Assembly: GCA_008330645.1 (NCBI GenBank)
Contig: VLTN01000011.1
Location: forward strand, 310,001-374,000
Direction: 5' to 3'
Source of the DNA: Cafeteria roenbergensis
Taxonomy: Eukaryota; Sar; Bigyra; Bicosoecida; Cafeteriaceae
Length of the DNA stretch: 64,000 nt
Shown: in pieces, positions 32,564 through 41,557 of the stretch
How the letters are laid out: every line of letters begins with the position of its first letter
Position numbering within the stretch: the first letter of the stretch is position 1
Translations under genes and position numbers: made by a program
Notes under the pieces: generated by a model
What the model was told of the DNA's origin: nothing
The model's input: the letters and a program-made list of their open reading frames with translations, nothing else
The model's database searches: none

Positions 32564-32792
32564 GCTTCGCTGCCGCGCGCGCGAGGAGGAGTGGCCCGGC
32601 CAGCGGAGTGGCGGCGCCCAGCGGCGGCGATCCGCCGGCAGAGCCTGACCTGTCGCCCGCGCCAGCCTCGGGCGAAATCACCCGCCGGCGGGCGACCCCA
32701 GCCCGCGAGCACACGCTGCGCCTGAGCAGGGCAGCCGCCACCGGGCTCGGAGAAGGGACCGGCCGCGCCGCTCCTACTGCCTGCGTTGCCAG
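32564..32792. promoter_or_regulatory. Probable shared promoter with a 9-bp inverted repeat
   Basis: This 229-bp gap separates divergent genes. A perfect inverted repeat, GTCGCCCGC at 32652-32660 and GCGGGCGAC at 32688-32696, lies near its middle with a 27-bp spacer. It could bind a dimeric factor, though in such GC-rich DNA chance is possible. Confidence 0.4.
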
Positions 32793-35700
32793 ATGAGGCA
32801 AATGCGCCTGGTGCTCGCGGCGGCGGCGCTCGTGGCGATTGCCGCGCTCCCGGCGCTCGCGGCGCCCGGCAGGCGCAGCTGCAAGGTCCGGGCCGCGATG
32901 CTGTCGATGGAGTGGCTCGGCCCGCTGTTTTCCGGAAACGGCATCTATGGGCGCTCGCTGGCGCAGTCCCTGCAGCAGCAGGGCGGCTGCGTTGCGGTTG
33001 GGTCGGCACTTGCAGACGCGTCGCCCGACGCGACAGTCGCCACGCAAGCCGCGGCTGACTCCGAGGTCGGGGCCTTTGCGGGCAAGGCGCCGTGCGGGGG
33101 CAAGGCCAACGGGCCCCTCTGCAGCACGCGCGACGGCAGCCTGGTGGTCGGCGTGCCCGTGGAGGCGTCCACGTGGAGCAGGCTCGACTTGCTGTCGCCG
33201 TGGCAGGCGTTCGCGGATGGCTTCGGGCCCGGCACGGCCGCGGCAGACGTCTTGATGCGGTTCGCGCCGCACACCGTGATCGCTGTGGACTGGCACGGCG
33301 CCCTGGCATACGAGGCGTTCGCGGCGGCGTGGCGCAGCGCGTGCTCGTCGGGGGCGCCGGCTGAGCGACCCAAGGCCTGCAAGGCGCGCGCTGGGGCCCC
33401 GCCTCCCATGGTGTACATGAACTTCAGACTCTTCTCCGGCACCAAGACCTTTGCCAGCAACTCCTCTAGCCTCGCCGCGTTCGCCGCGCTCGAGGGCCGC
33501 GCTGCCTCGCTCGCCCAGCGCACGATTGCGCTTTCGCGAATCGACGCCTCCCGCCTGGCCGCCCTGGCCGCGCGAGCCGAAGAGCTCGGCGAGGGCGTGG
33601 CTCCGTGGCTGGCGTCGGACCGCGACGCGGCGTCCTCCGGGTGGTGGCACGGCCTGCTCGCGTGGTCCCGGACGCCGCTTGGCGCCGCGGCTGCCGAGTC
33701 CCTCCGGCCGGCGCTGGATGGCGTCGCGCCTGCGCACGCGGGCGGCGGCGCCTCCAGCGGGCGCTGGACCGTCCTGCTCCCCACGCTGCGCCGCGCCATG
33801 CGCGCCCGTGCGCAGCTTGATCCGCTCGGGCTCGTCGCAGGGCTCGTGAAGGACCGGCAGCCCTACGCCCGCCCCGGCAGCCTCCACGGCGACAGCGAGA
33901 CGCAGCAGCACGACCAGCTCCCCTGGCTCGAGATGTTCGACCGGTGGGTGGTCGACGACAGCAAGCGCGCTGCAACCGACGACGCCGACGCCTGGCTGGC
34001 GTCCCACGAGGCGGTGATCCAGTTCAGGGAGACCGACTCCAGCTTGCAGGAGAGGGCTCTGATTCAAGAGGACCGCATGGTCAAGAACAAGGCGGGGACC
34101 CTTCCGGAGGACATGCCCATGGACAGCGTGGTGCAGTCCGGCCCGCTGCAGCGGCCTCGGCGGCACAAGTTCCAGCGGCCGCCCCTCCTCCGGTACCCCG
34201 TGGAGGTCCACCCCATCCACCCGCTCCAGCGAGACGCCCACCGCGAGCTCTCTGCGGCCAGTGGCGGCCCGCCGGACCCGCGCGCGGGCAAGAAGGAGGA
34301 CGGGGAGGCGGCGCAGCCCGGATACAAGAGCGGCGTGACGTTTGACACGCAGGGCGGCAAGTCGTCGGGCGGCGAGCAGAGGGGAGCGCCCGCGGCGGAG
34401 CACGAGCAGGGCGGAGGCGGAGGCGGGGAGGAGGACGAGGCGGACGGGCGGCGGCGCCTTCCCATGCTGGACGATGCGCAGGTGGCTGCCGGCATGCACA
34501 TCGAATGGACGTACGGCAACGTGACCGACGAGATCCGTCCGCTCCTGCCGCCGAGGTGGATGGCGGACGCAGGATACCCGATTGAGGAGAACATTCCCGA
34601 CAAGTACATGACGGCCGTCAGGTCCGTGCGGGTCGTGTACGACGGCCTGATGGTGGAGGAGCGCGGCGGCCCGGCCAACGCCTCCAACGCGACGACGCTC
34701 GGCGTGGGCGCCGACGGTGAGTCGGCGCGGATGGAGGCTGGCCGCGCCGCCGCCGCCGGGCTCCACCGCCCCCGAGAGCGGCTGCTTGTGCCCGCCCGCC
34801 GCCTCATCACGTGGTGCTCCCGCGTGAGCAGCGAGAAGAACCCGCTCCTGCTGCCCCATGCCCTTCGCCTCATCTCTGACCTGCTTGAGGAGACGGGGTT
34901 CATTGCCGCCGCCTGCATCAGCGGGCCCGACGAGGAGCTCAACCAGCGCGTGGAGGACGCGTTCCTCGCCGCGCACCCCCGCACGGTGCTTCTCGGGGGC
35001 TTCCTGAGCCCGGCGCGGATGGCCGATGTCTTCGCCAGGACGGCGCTGTACGTTCACACGGCCGAGTACGAGGCCTTTGGAATGACTCCCGTGGAGGCGG
35101 CCGCCTTTGGCGCCCCCACCCTGGCCCACGAGCCCGCCTGCGGCGCCGGCGACGTCTGCGTGAGCGAGCGCCCCGGCGCGCTGCCCCCGGCGCCCAACGC
35201 GTCCCGGCCCACCGAGTCTCTCTTCGAGTGCTCCGAGCGGCTCAGCCCGGTACGGCGCGGCGACCTCAAAGTGCTCTCGCTGCTCGCGGAGCGGGCGGAC
35301 CAGGAGGCCGCCGACGCAGCGAGGTCCGGAGCCGACAAGGCCGAACTGAAGCGACTCAACGACCACCACGACCGCATCCACGACGCCCTGGGTCGAGAGA
35401 TGCAGGCGGACCAGGAAACGAGGCGCCGCGGCGTCGCTGCGGTCGTTCCCACGGGCCTCATCGAGGTCGAGCCGGCGCCGCTCACCGCCGGCTTCGAGTC
35501 TCCCGTTCAGCCGCCGCCCCTCCCCGAAGGCCGAGCCATGGCCGACCCGAATGACGAGTTCAACCCCTTCGCGGTCGACCCGGACTTCACCCGCAGCGCC
35601 ACGCCGCTGCTGCAGGCCAGCCGGCCGGCGCCCAGCGTTGGCTCCCTCGAGCTCTTGCGCCCCGAACTGGGCCTGGCGTACGGCACAAACATGTCCGCCG

Positions 35701-36341
35701 AGCCGTGGCAGCTGGCCCAGTCCCTGGGCCGCGTCATCTGCCTGGCGACGCTGCGTCTGCCCTGGTCGGAATCCAACCTGACACACGCGAACATCCTCGA
35801 CAAGCACTTCGGCGCCGTGAGCATCCCGTGGCGCCCAGCGGCGCCTTTCCCTGCGTCGGCTGGGTGGGCCGCCGTCGGTACGACCCTGCAGAGCCGGGCA
35901 CTGACGTCCATGGAGGCGCGCACGGGAGCCAACGGGCAAGCGGCCAAGCGCCTGCTGGAGTGCCGGGAGCGGCTCGCGCACGGCTTCGACGGGCCCCTCT
36001 CGTTCGGCAGGTTCCTCGCGGACTGCGGCTGCACTGGGTTCCTCGCTGACCACCTCGCCCACGCGCAGCCGCTGGGGCGCGGCGAGCGCATCGGCGCCGC
36101 AGTCCGCGACCACGACCCGTCGGCGGCCTTGGCTGCCCAGTCGGACCACCTGCTCCGCTCTGGCATCGCCCCTCACGGGCCCATCCCGCACCCGGGCTGC
36201 GTGGGCCTGGCCGCGCGGCAGGCTTCCCTTGCGTGGGACGACGCCGTGGCGGGCAAGGCGCTTCTCAAGGCCACGGTCAAGGCGGCCAAGGCTGCCGCTG
36301 CTGGGAGCAAAAAGGCGGCGCCCGCGGAGGCCAAGCCGTGA
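32793..36341 (+). CDS. Secretory GT4-family glycosyltransferase
   Basis: Single exon, ATG 32793 (a second ATG at 32802), 1182 residues. The N-terminus MRLVLAAAALVAIAALPALA is a clear signal peptide or anchor, placing the enzyme in the secretory pathway. The GT-B C-terminal half is plain: VSSEKNPLLLPHALRL (the R-x-x-x-KN element), VLLGGFLSPARMADVFARTA, and the EX7E motif EAFGMTPVE followed by AAAFGAPTLAHE. These are hallmarks of retaining GT4 enzymes that use nucleotide sugars. The first half, from 33430 to 34500, is long and includes Gly/Asp/Glu-rich linkers. After the GT core come about 350 residues with a conserved-looking Cys-containing part (FGRFLADCGCTGFLADHL) and a Lys/Ala tail. Potential N-glycosylation sequons are present. 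Donor and acceptor sugars cannot be inferred. The frame on the opposite strand is even longer but is an artefact of codon bias. Confidence 0.85.
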   Translation: MRQMRLVLAAAALVAIAALPALAAPGRRSCKVRAAMLSMEWLGPLFSGNGIYGRSLAQSLQQQGGCVAVGSALADASPDATVATQAAADSEVGAFAGKAPCGGKANGPLCSTRDGSLVVGVPVEASTWSRLDLLSPWQAFADGFGPGTAAADVLMRFAPHTVIAVDWHGALAYEAFAAAWRSACSSGAPAERPKACKARAGAPPPMVYMNFRLFSGTKTFASNSSSLAAFAALEGRAASLAQRTIALSRIDASRLAALAARAEELGEGVAPWLASDRDAASSGWWHGLLAWSRTPLGAAAAESLRPALDGVAPAHAGGGASSGRWTVLLPTLRRAMRARAQLDPLGLVAGLVKDRQPYARPGSLHGDSETQQHDQLPWLEMFDRWVVDDSKRAATDDADAWLASHEAVIQFRETDSSLQERALIQEDRMVKNKAGTLPEDMPMDSVVQSGPLQRPRRHKFQRPPLLRYPVEVHPIHPLQRDAHRELSAASGGPPDPRAGKKEDGEAAQPGYKSGVTFDTQGGKSSGGEQRGAPAAEHEQGGGGGGEEDEADGRRRLPMLDDAQVAAGMHIEWTYGNVTDEIRPLLPPRWMADAGYPIEENIPDKYMTAVRSVRVVYDGLMVEERGGPANASNATTLGVGADGESARMEAGRAAAAGLHRPRERLLVPARRLITWCSRVSSEKNPLLLPHALRLISDLLEETGFIAAACISGPDEELNQRVEDAFLAAHPRTVLLGGFLSPARMADVFARTALYVHTAEYEAFGMTPVEAAAFGAPTLAHEPACGAGDVCVSERPGALPPAPNASRPTESLFECSERLSPVRRGDLKVLSLLAERADQEAADAARSGADKAELKRLNDHHDRIHDALGREMQADQETRRRGVAAVVPTGLIEVEPAPLTAGFESPVQPPPLPEGRAMADPNDEFNPFAVDPDFTRSATPLLQASRPAPSVGSLELLRPELGLAYGTNMSAEPWQLAQSLGRVICLATLRLPWSESNLTHANILDKHFGAVSIPWRPAAPFPASAGWAAVGTTLQSRALTSMEARTGANGQAAKRLLECRERLAHGFDGPLSFGRFLADCGCTGFLADHLAHAQPLGRGERIGAAVRDHDPSAALAAQSDHLLRSGIAPHGPIPHPGCVGLAARQASLAWDDAVAGKALLKATVKAAKAAAAGSKKAAPAEAKP

Positions 36342-36721
36342 GCCGGTGTCCGCCCCCCCCCCCCCCCCATTCCCCCGTGCTGCGCGGTTCTTGTGGTCAG
36401 GCAGGCAAGCGGCGGCTCGCGGAGGCCCTTGCAGCGACGCCGCGTGCAGCATGTGATCGTTCCGTTGCGTTCTCGTCCCGCGCCCCGAATCGACCCGCGG
36501 ATTTGACCCATGAGCGGAGCGTTCGCCACGTGCTGCACGCGGGGGCTGGCAGGGAGGAGTGCCAGGCTTAGCATTCCGGGGTGTCACGCAGCACGCAAGG
36601 CGCAGTGTCAGGCGCGCTTGGCCGCAGCGGGTGCCGCGCACAGGCTCAGGCGCGCTGGGCCGCAGCGGGTGCCGCGCACAGGCTCAGGCGCGCTGGGCCG
36701 CAGCGGGTGCCGCGCACAGGC
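36342..36721. repeat. Convergent 3' region with C16 run and 38-bp tandem repeat
   Basis: The gap between the stops of the GT4 gene and CLYBL holds an uninterrupted C16 (36353-36368) just after the GT4 stop. It also holds a 38-bp tandem repeat with units starting at 36608, 36646 and 36684; a fourth, partial unit starts at 36722 and is itself the end of the CLYBL coding sequence. The first unit differs by one base (CTTGGCC for CTGGGCC). No gene is seen. Confidence 0.9.
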
Positions 36722-38139
36722 TCAGGCGCGCTGGGCCGCAGCGTGGACCTCGATCAGCCGCCGCGCGTGGTCGACGTGCAGCTCCTCGATCAGCTGCGAG
36801 CGCCAGGCCAGCAGGCAGCAAAACGGGACCGGAGAAGAGGCGGCTTGCGGCGCGACTCGGTTGCTTGAACAAGGCCAGGCCCGCGCGGGGCTCGGAGCAG
36901 CAGGCCGACAGGCCCGCCTCGGAGGGCAGGCGGCAGGGCGACACCCGACTCACCAGGCCGTCCACGATGCACATGCCCTCTCCGCTCTCCCTGGCACGGC
37001 TGGCCGCCTCGACCACCCTTGTCGCAAAGTCCACCTCCTCGTCTGTTGGGCAGAACGCGGCGTTGGCCGCCGCGATCGTCCCGGGGTGAATAAGGGTCTT
37101 GCCGTCGAAGCCGAGGTCCCGGGCCTGCGCGCACTCCGCCGCGAGCTCCTCCTCAGAAGGCCTGCGCGGGTGGCGCCAGGTTTCGTGCGGGGCGGGCAAG
37201 GCGGCGCGGGGTCATCTGCGCCGCACGAGACACTGCGCTGGGGGGGGGGGACTTGCCTCTGCCGGCTCCAGGGAAGTGCCGGGCGGCTAGAGGCCGGGCG
37301 CGCGCCGCTGGACCTCACCAGACTTTGGCAGGCACGCCGTCGAGGCACACCACGCCGCCCGCCCTGGCGGCGACGACGGCCGCGGACAGCGAGTACAGGA
37401 GAGGCGCGCGGTCCGGTGTGAACCTGCGATGCGCGCAGAAGCAGCGGCCACCCAGCCGAGTCCGTCTCACGCGAGCACTGCGCTCAGCCCAGCAAGAACG
37501 CGCGCGAACGAGGCCGGGGGGGCGCCGACACTCGGCCCGAGACCGCCCCGCCAGAGGGCGGCCCGCTCACCGTGCTCCCAAGTCCCGCGTGAGGTCGTTG
37601 CAGCCCACAGCCAGAGCCGTCACCTGCTCGCACTCGGCGATCTGCGGCGCTCCGATGATGCCCTTGGCAGTCTCCACAAAAGCCCAGATGGGGAGCGAGC
37701 TCGAACCGCCGCCTGCCCGGCGCATGCTCCTCTCGATGTCGTGCACGTCCTCGGCGCACTCGACCTTGGGCACGGCGATGGCGTCCACGCGGCCCCACTC
37801 AACCACGGCTGCCACGTCGCGGCGCCCCCACTCTGTGTTCAGGGCATTCACCCGCACCACAACCGTCTTGTCGCCAAAGTCCTGCGACGCCAGAATGCGC
37901 CCGACGGCCTCCCGGGCCTGCACTTTGGCGTCGGGCGCGACGGAGTCCTCGAGGTCGAGAATCACGCCGTCGCACGCGAGCGATGCCGCCTTGGCCATGC
38001 GCTTCTCCGACGCGCCAGGAGAGAAGAGCACGGAGCGCAGCAGCTGCGAGTCACGAAGGTGCAGCGTGTCGGGCTCGCGCAGTCGGGGAGCTGCGGCGCG
38101 TGCAAGCCGCGAACACGCAACTCGGATTCGCATGCGCAT
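36722..38139 (-). CDS. CLYBL: CLYBL-like mitochondrial HpcH/HpaI-family lyase
   Basis: Exons 38139-37571, 37423-37319, 37161-36954 and 36793-36722; introns of 147, 157 and 160 bp in phases 2, 2 and 0; 317 residues. CLYBL-type enzymes are citramalyl-CoA lyases / malate synthases in mitochondria. MRMRIRVACSRLARAAAPRL is an arginine-rich, acid-poor presequence. Family motifs in order: LLRSVLFSPG, DGVILDLEDSV (metal-binding Asp/Glu), VVRVNA, IAVPKVE, IWAFVETAKGI (catalytic-site Glu), GCNDLTRDLGAR, then across the splices FTPDRAPLLYS, DGVPAKVW and GFDGKTLIHP, ending in DGLLIEELHVDHARRLIEVH. Length matches the family (about 340). Every exon junction restores the family pattern, so the structure is well supported. 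The last 24 codons overlap a tandem repeat. Divergent from the FHA kinase. Confidence 0.92.
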
Positions 38140-38346
38140 CCCGCACCTTTCCGCCAGCCGGCGAGCGCATGGACTGCAGCCCCGCGTCCTTTGCTGCGTG
38201 GGCTGCGCGCAGCATGCTTCCAAAGCCTTTCCGCAAGGTCCGGAGGTGCAACCGTCCCGGCCGTCCCGCCTGCGGGCGACAGAGCAACCTTGGCAGCCGC
38301 GGCCGGCCAGCGTCGCGACCACTCCCGCGCCCGCCTGGGAGCCAGC
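38140..38346. promoter_or_regulatory. Probable shared promoter, CLYBL / FHA kinase
   Basis: This 207-bp gap lies between divergent start codons. CCTTTCCGC (38145-38155 region) recurs as GCCTTTCCGCAAGG near 38223-38236. No TATA-like element is seen. Confidence 0.4.
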
Positions 38347-41268
38347 ATGGCGGAGCAGGCGCTTCGCCTGATAAGCCTGACCCCGGACACGTGCGACTCC
38401 TCCGAGCCCATTCGGGAGGCTGGGGTGGTGCTGACCATCGGCCGCCATTTTCACTGCTCCCTGCAGGTCTCCAGCGCTCGCGCACCCGTCGTCTCCAGCC
38501 GCCACTGCCAGGTGGAGTTCAGCCTGCTTCGCAACCGCCTGGTCGCGAGTGTCGTCGACACTAGGTGAGTCAGACGCCCCGACGCGCGGAGGGGGGCTGC
38601 GCACTCTTGCTTGGCTGCGCGCTGGTTCCGCCGGCGAGCTATGGCCCTGCCAAAGGAAGCCGTCGCGGCGGAGCAAGGGCCCAGCACTTGTTCTTGCGGC
38701 CCGGCCTGCCGGGAAACTGAGGGCTGCGCTGGCCGACTAGTCCTTTTCCTTGCGCCCAGCGCCCGCTTGCACCGTCCGCGCAGCAAAAACGGCACGTTTG
38801 TGAATGGTGCCCAAGTGAAGTCGCCAGCGCCGCGCTTGCTGAGCATCGGGGACACAATTTCCCTCGGCACCTCCAAAGGCGCGGCCGTTCAGCTGCTCTT
38901 TGTCATGGACGCGACGCCCACGACGGGCGGCGGCGGGGACGCTTGCGAGGCGGTGATTCGCTACGCGCAGCGCCATCGCGATGATCCGTCAGCGGCGCGG
39001 GCAGCTGCCGTCGCCCAGGAGGCCATCGACAGGCGCAACCGCGCCCGTGCCGCTTCTGCGAGTCTCGCCTTGGACGTGACGCGCACAGTTTCGGGCAGCG
39101 CTCCCTCTTCGCTTGCCAGCGTGGCGCGGCTTGCGTCTGCGAGCCCGCCTCTCGGCGCGGCGCGCAGCGGGTCCGCAACCAGCGACGACGCGGCGGGCGG
39201 CTCGCGACAAGACGACTCCGGGCCCGGCTTCCCCCGCATGGATGGCCAGGCGCGCGTTCGTGTGGTGCTGAACCGCACGTTCGCGCAAGACTTTGTCACG
39301 AATGACGAAAGCATCCTTGGTGCGGGCTCCTTTGCCAAGGTCTACCGCTGCGTCAGGCTCTCCGACGGGGCAGAGTTTGCTGTCAAGAAGGTAAGCAGGA
39401 CCCGCATCAAGTTTCATGCGGGCCGAGGGGCGGAGGCGCAGCTGCGGCAGGAGGCAGCGGTGCTGCTCGGCTGCACGCACCCCAACGTGCTTCGCGTGGT
39501 GGCGTTCTACGAGGAGAAGGGCTTCTTCTTCCAGGTGATGGAGCTCATCCGCGGCGGGGACTTGGCGTGCAAGGTTGAGGCCAAGACGAGCAGCGCGGAG
39601 AGCCGCCAGCGGACCGCCGCGGCGGCGGCGCGCTCCGCCTCCTCCACCGATAAATCGACTGCCGGGCCAGCCGCCGCGCAGGACAGGCGCTCCGTTGTGC
39701 AGCTGGGGGGTACCGTCAGCGGGCTGAGTGCCTCCCAAGGCACTGGGGCACTAGCCGCCGCGCCCTTCTCGGAGAAGCAGGCTTGTCAGATTTTCGTTCA
39801 CATTTGCGAGGGGCTGCGCTATCTTCACGAGGAGGCGCGAGTCGCGCACCGCGATATCAAGCCGCAGAACATCCTTTGCTCTCGCCTGGAGCGCACCTCC
39901 TCCTCCGGAAGGCCGCGCAACGCCCGCTGGTGGTTCAAGCTTGCCGATGGGCTGTTCCGAAGCACGCGGGACGCGGCAGGGGCAGACTGCGGCTTCCGGT
40001 CCGTGGTCGGCACCGACATCTTCATGGCGCCCGAAATCGTGGCGCTCCGCCCCGCTTACGCTTCCCAGAGCCAGCCCGAGGAGCCCGAGCCTGTCGCCGC
40101 CTCGGCGTCGTCGGCACCCGGCACGGTGGTCGCCGCTGCCACCGCGGCCGCCCCTGCGCCGCACCCGGGCACGGACAGCCCGGCAGCGGGCCCGGCCGAC
40201 GCCTCGGCAGGAGGCGCCGCTCGCGATGCCGCCGCGTCTGCGGCGCCGAAGCGGCAGCAAATCGTCTACGGCCGCGAGGTGGACCTGTTCAGCCTGGGCG
40301 TGACCCTCTACATCATCCTCAGCGGCACACACCCGCTGCTGTCCACCCGGGGCGCCATCCCTCCCCAGGCTGTCGCCCAGGCCAAGCGCGCAGTCAGGAT
40401 GGCGCTCGAGCGAGCGGCAGCCAAGCGGGCCGCGGCTGGCGCGGATGCCAGCGCTGGTGGTGATCCCGCGACGGGGTCAGACGAGGCCGACGTCGTGGCT
40501 GGAATGGTCGGGGCAGAGGTGCTGGCGAAGGACGACCCCGAGCAGCTGCGCGCTCTGGAGGCGACCCTCGGCGAGAACCAGGCCCCGGGCGCTGGCCAGG
40601 GCGTGCCCGCTCAAGGGGGCTCCTTCGGCGCCAGTGCCTCCTCCGCCCCTGCGGCCGGGCACCCGGCGGCCGCTGGCCCTCGCTCCGCCCGCTGGGCTCC
40701 GCCCATGGAGGGCCCGGTCTGGGACTCGGTGTCGGACGAGGCCAAGGACCTGGTCAGGGCGCTGATGGACCCGGACCCGACGCAGCGGCCCTCCGCCGCT
40801 CAGTGCCTGAAGCACGCATGGACCGCCGAGGACGCGAGCAAGCAGCTTCGCTCCGTCCAGCCGCTCACGCGATCCTTCGCGGCGGGTGTTCGATCCGTTG
40901 TGGACGGCCTGGCCACGCGCATAGCCGCCGCCGAGGCCGCGGGCGGCACGCTTGCCTACGCTCTCCTGGCGGATGAAGACTGCAGCACCACGCCCAGGGC
41001 GGCGGGAGCAGGTGACGCATCCGTCGCCGTGGCGGCGGCCCGCCGGGGAGCCGCTGCCGCCGCCAACGCGGCCGCCTTGTCGGCCTCGGCAGCCTCGGCA
41101 GCCTCGGTGGCCCGCGCGCAAAAGAGGGCCCTATCCTCCGCTGCTGGTTCCGCGAGCAGCGGGGGCGCCGTTGGCTCCACGCGCTCTGCTGGCGCAGCTG
41201 CCGCGGACCGCCGGCCAGCCCACGCGGCCAAGCGCGCGCGTCCGGCCGCCGCTCTTGCTCCGAACTAG
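38347..41268 (+). CDS. FHA-domain Ser/Thr kinase, CHK2/Rad53-like, with altered DFG motif
   Basis: Exons 38347-38564 and 38784-41268; phase-2 intron of 219 bp; 900 residues. The FHA domain (about residues 28-110) has the phosphopeptide-binding residues TIGRH, SSRHC and, across the splice, SKNGTFVNG. The kinase domain shows LGAGSFAKVYRC (Gly loop), FAVKK (Lys), the alpha-C Glu region EAQLRQEAAVL, AHRDIKPQN (catalytic loop), GTDIFMAPE, VDLFSLGVTLYIILSG and TQRPSAAQCLKHAW. The order FHA then kinase is that of CHK2/Rad53 DNA-damage checkpoint kinases. Odd: the magnesium-binding motif reads KLADGLFRS, so the Phe of DFG is absent while the Asp remains. About 70 residues of Ala/Pro-rich sequence are inserted after APE, and another insert lies before WDSVSDEAKDLVRALM. 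The C-terminus is Ala-rich with a basic AAKRARP patch that could be a nuclear signal. Orthology to CHK2 is likely, not proven. Confidence 0.88.
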
Positions 41269-41557
41269 GCACTGCCTTGCGCGCGCGTCTCCCGTGCATA
41301 CGCGCGTGAGCTGAAGCTGCCGCCCGACTGCGTTGTGAAACAGATGAGAAATCGCTGCCGTCGCCGGGCCAGGCACAATCGATACGAGTCACGCGGCCGG
41401 GTCGGGGCACACACGAGGCGTTTGGGAGCGAGCAGTGTTTCGGGTGCTGCGCAGCGACAGCCACGGCGTCCGCTGGGACGGCGCGTGCGTGGGAGCAGAT
41501 TGCGAGGCAGGCTCTCAGCGCCGGCTGCACGAGGCGCTTCAGCAGCGGAGCGCCGTC
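41269..41557. other. Convergent intergenic region, no gene seen
   Basis: The 289-bp gap lies between the stops of the FHA kinase and the GT41-like gene. It contains the alternating stretch GCGCGCG/CGCGCGT and ATCGATACGAGTCACG, slightly less GC-rich than its surroundings. Only 3' UTRs are expected here. Confidence 0.6.

Noticed and set aside
32394-36641. A 1415-codon open frame on the minus strand, opposite the GT4 gene and longer than it
   Set aside because: In DNA this GC-rich, stops are rare in the antisense frame aligned with a GC3-biased gene. The plus-strand protein has a signal peptide and GT4 motifs; the antisense product is Arg/Gly/Ala-rich without any domain, and it overlaps other genes.
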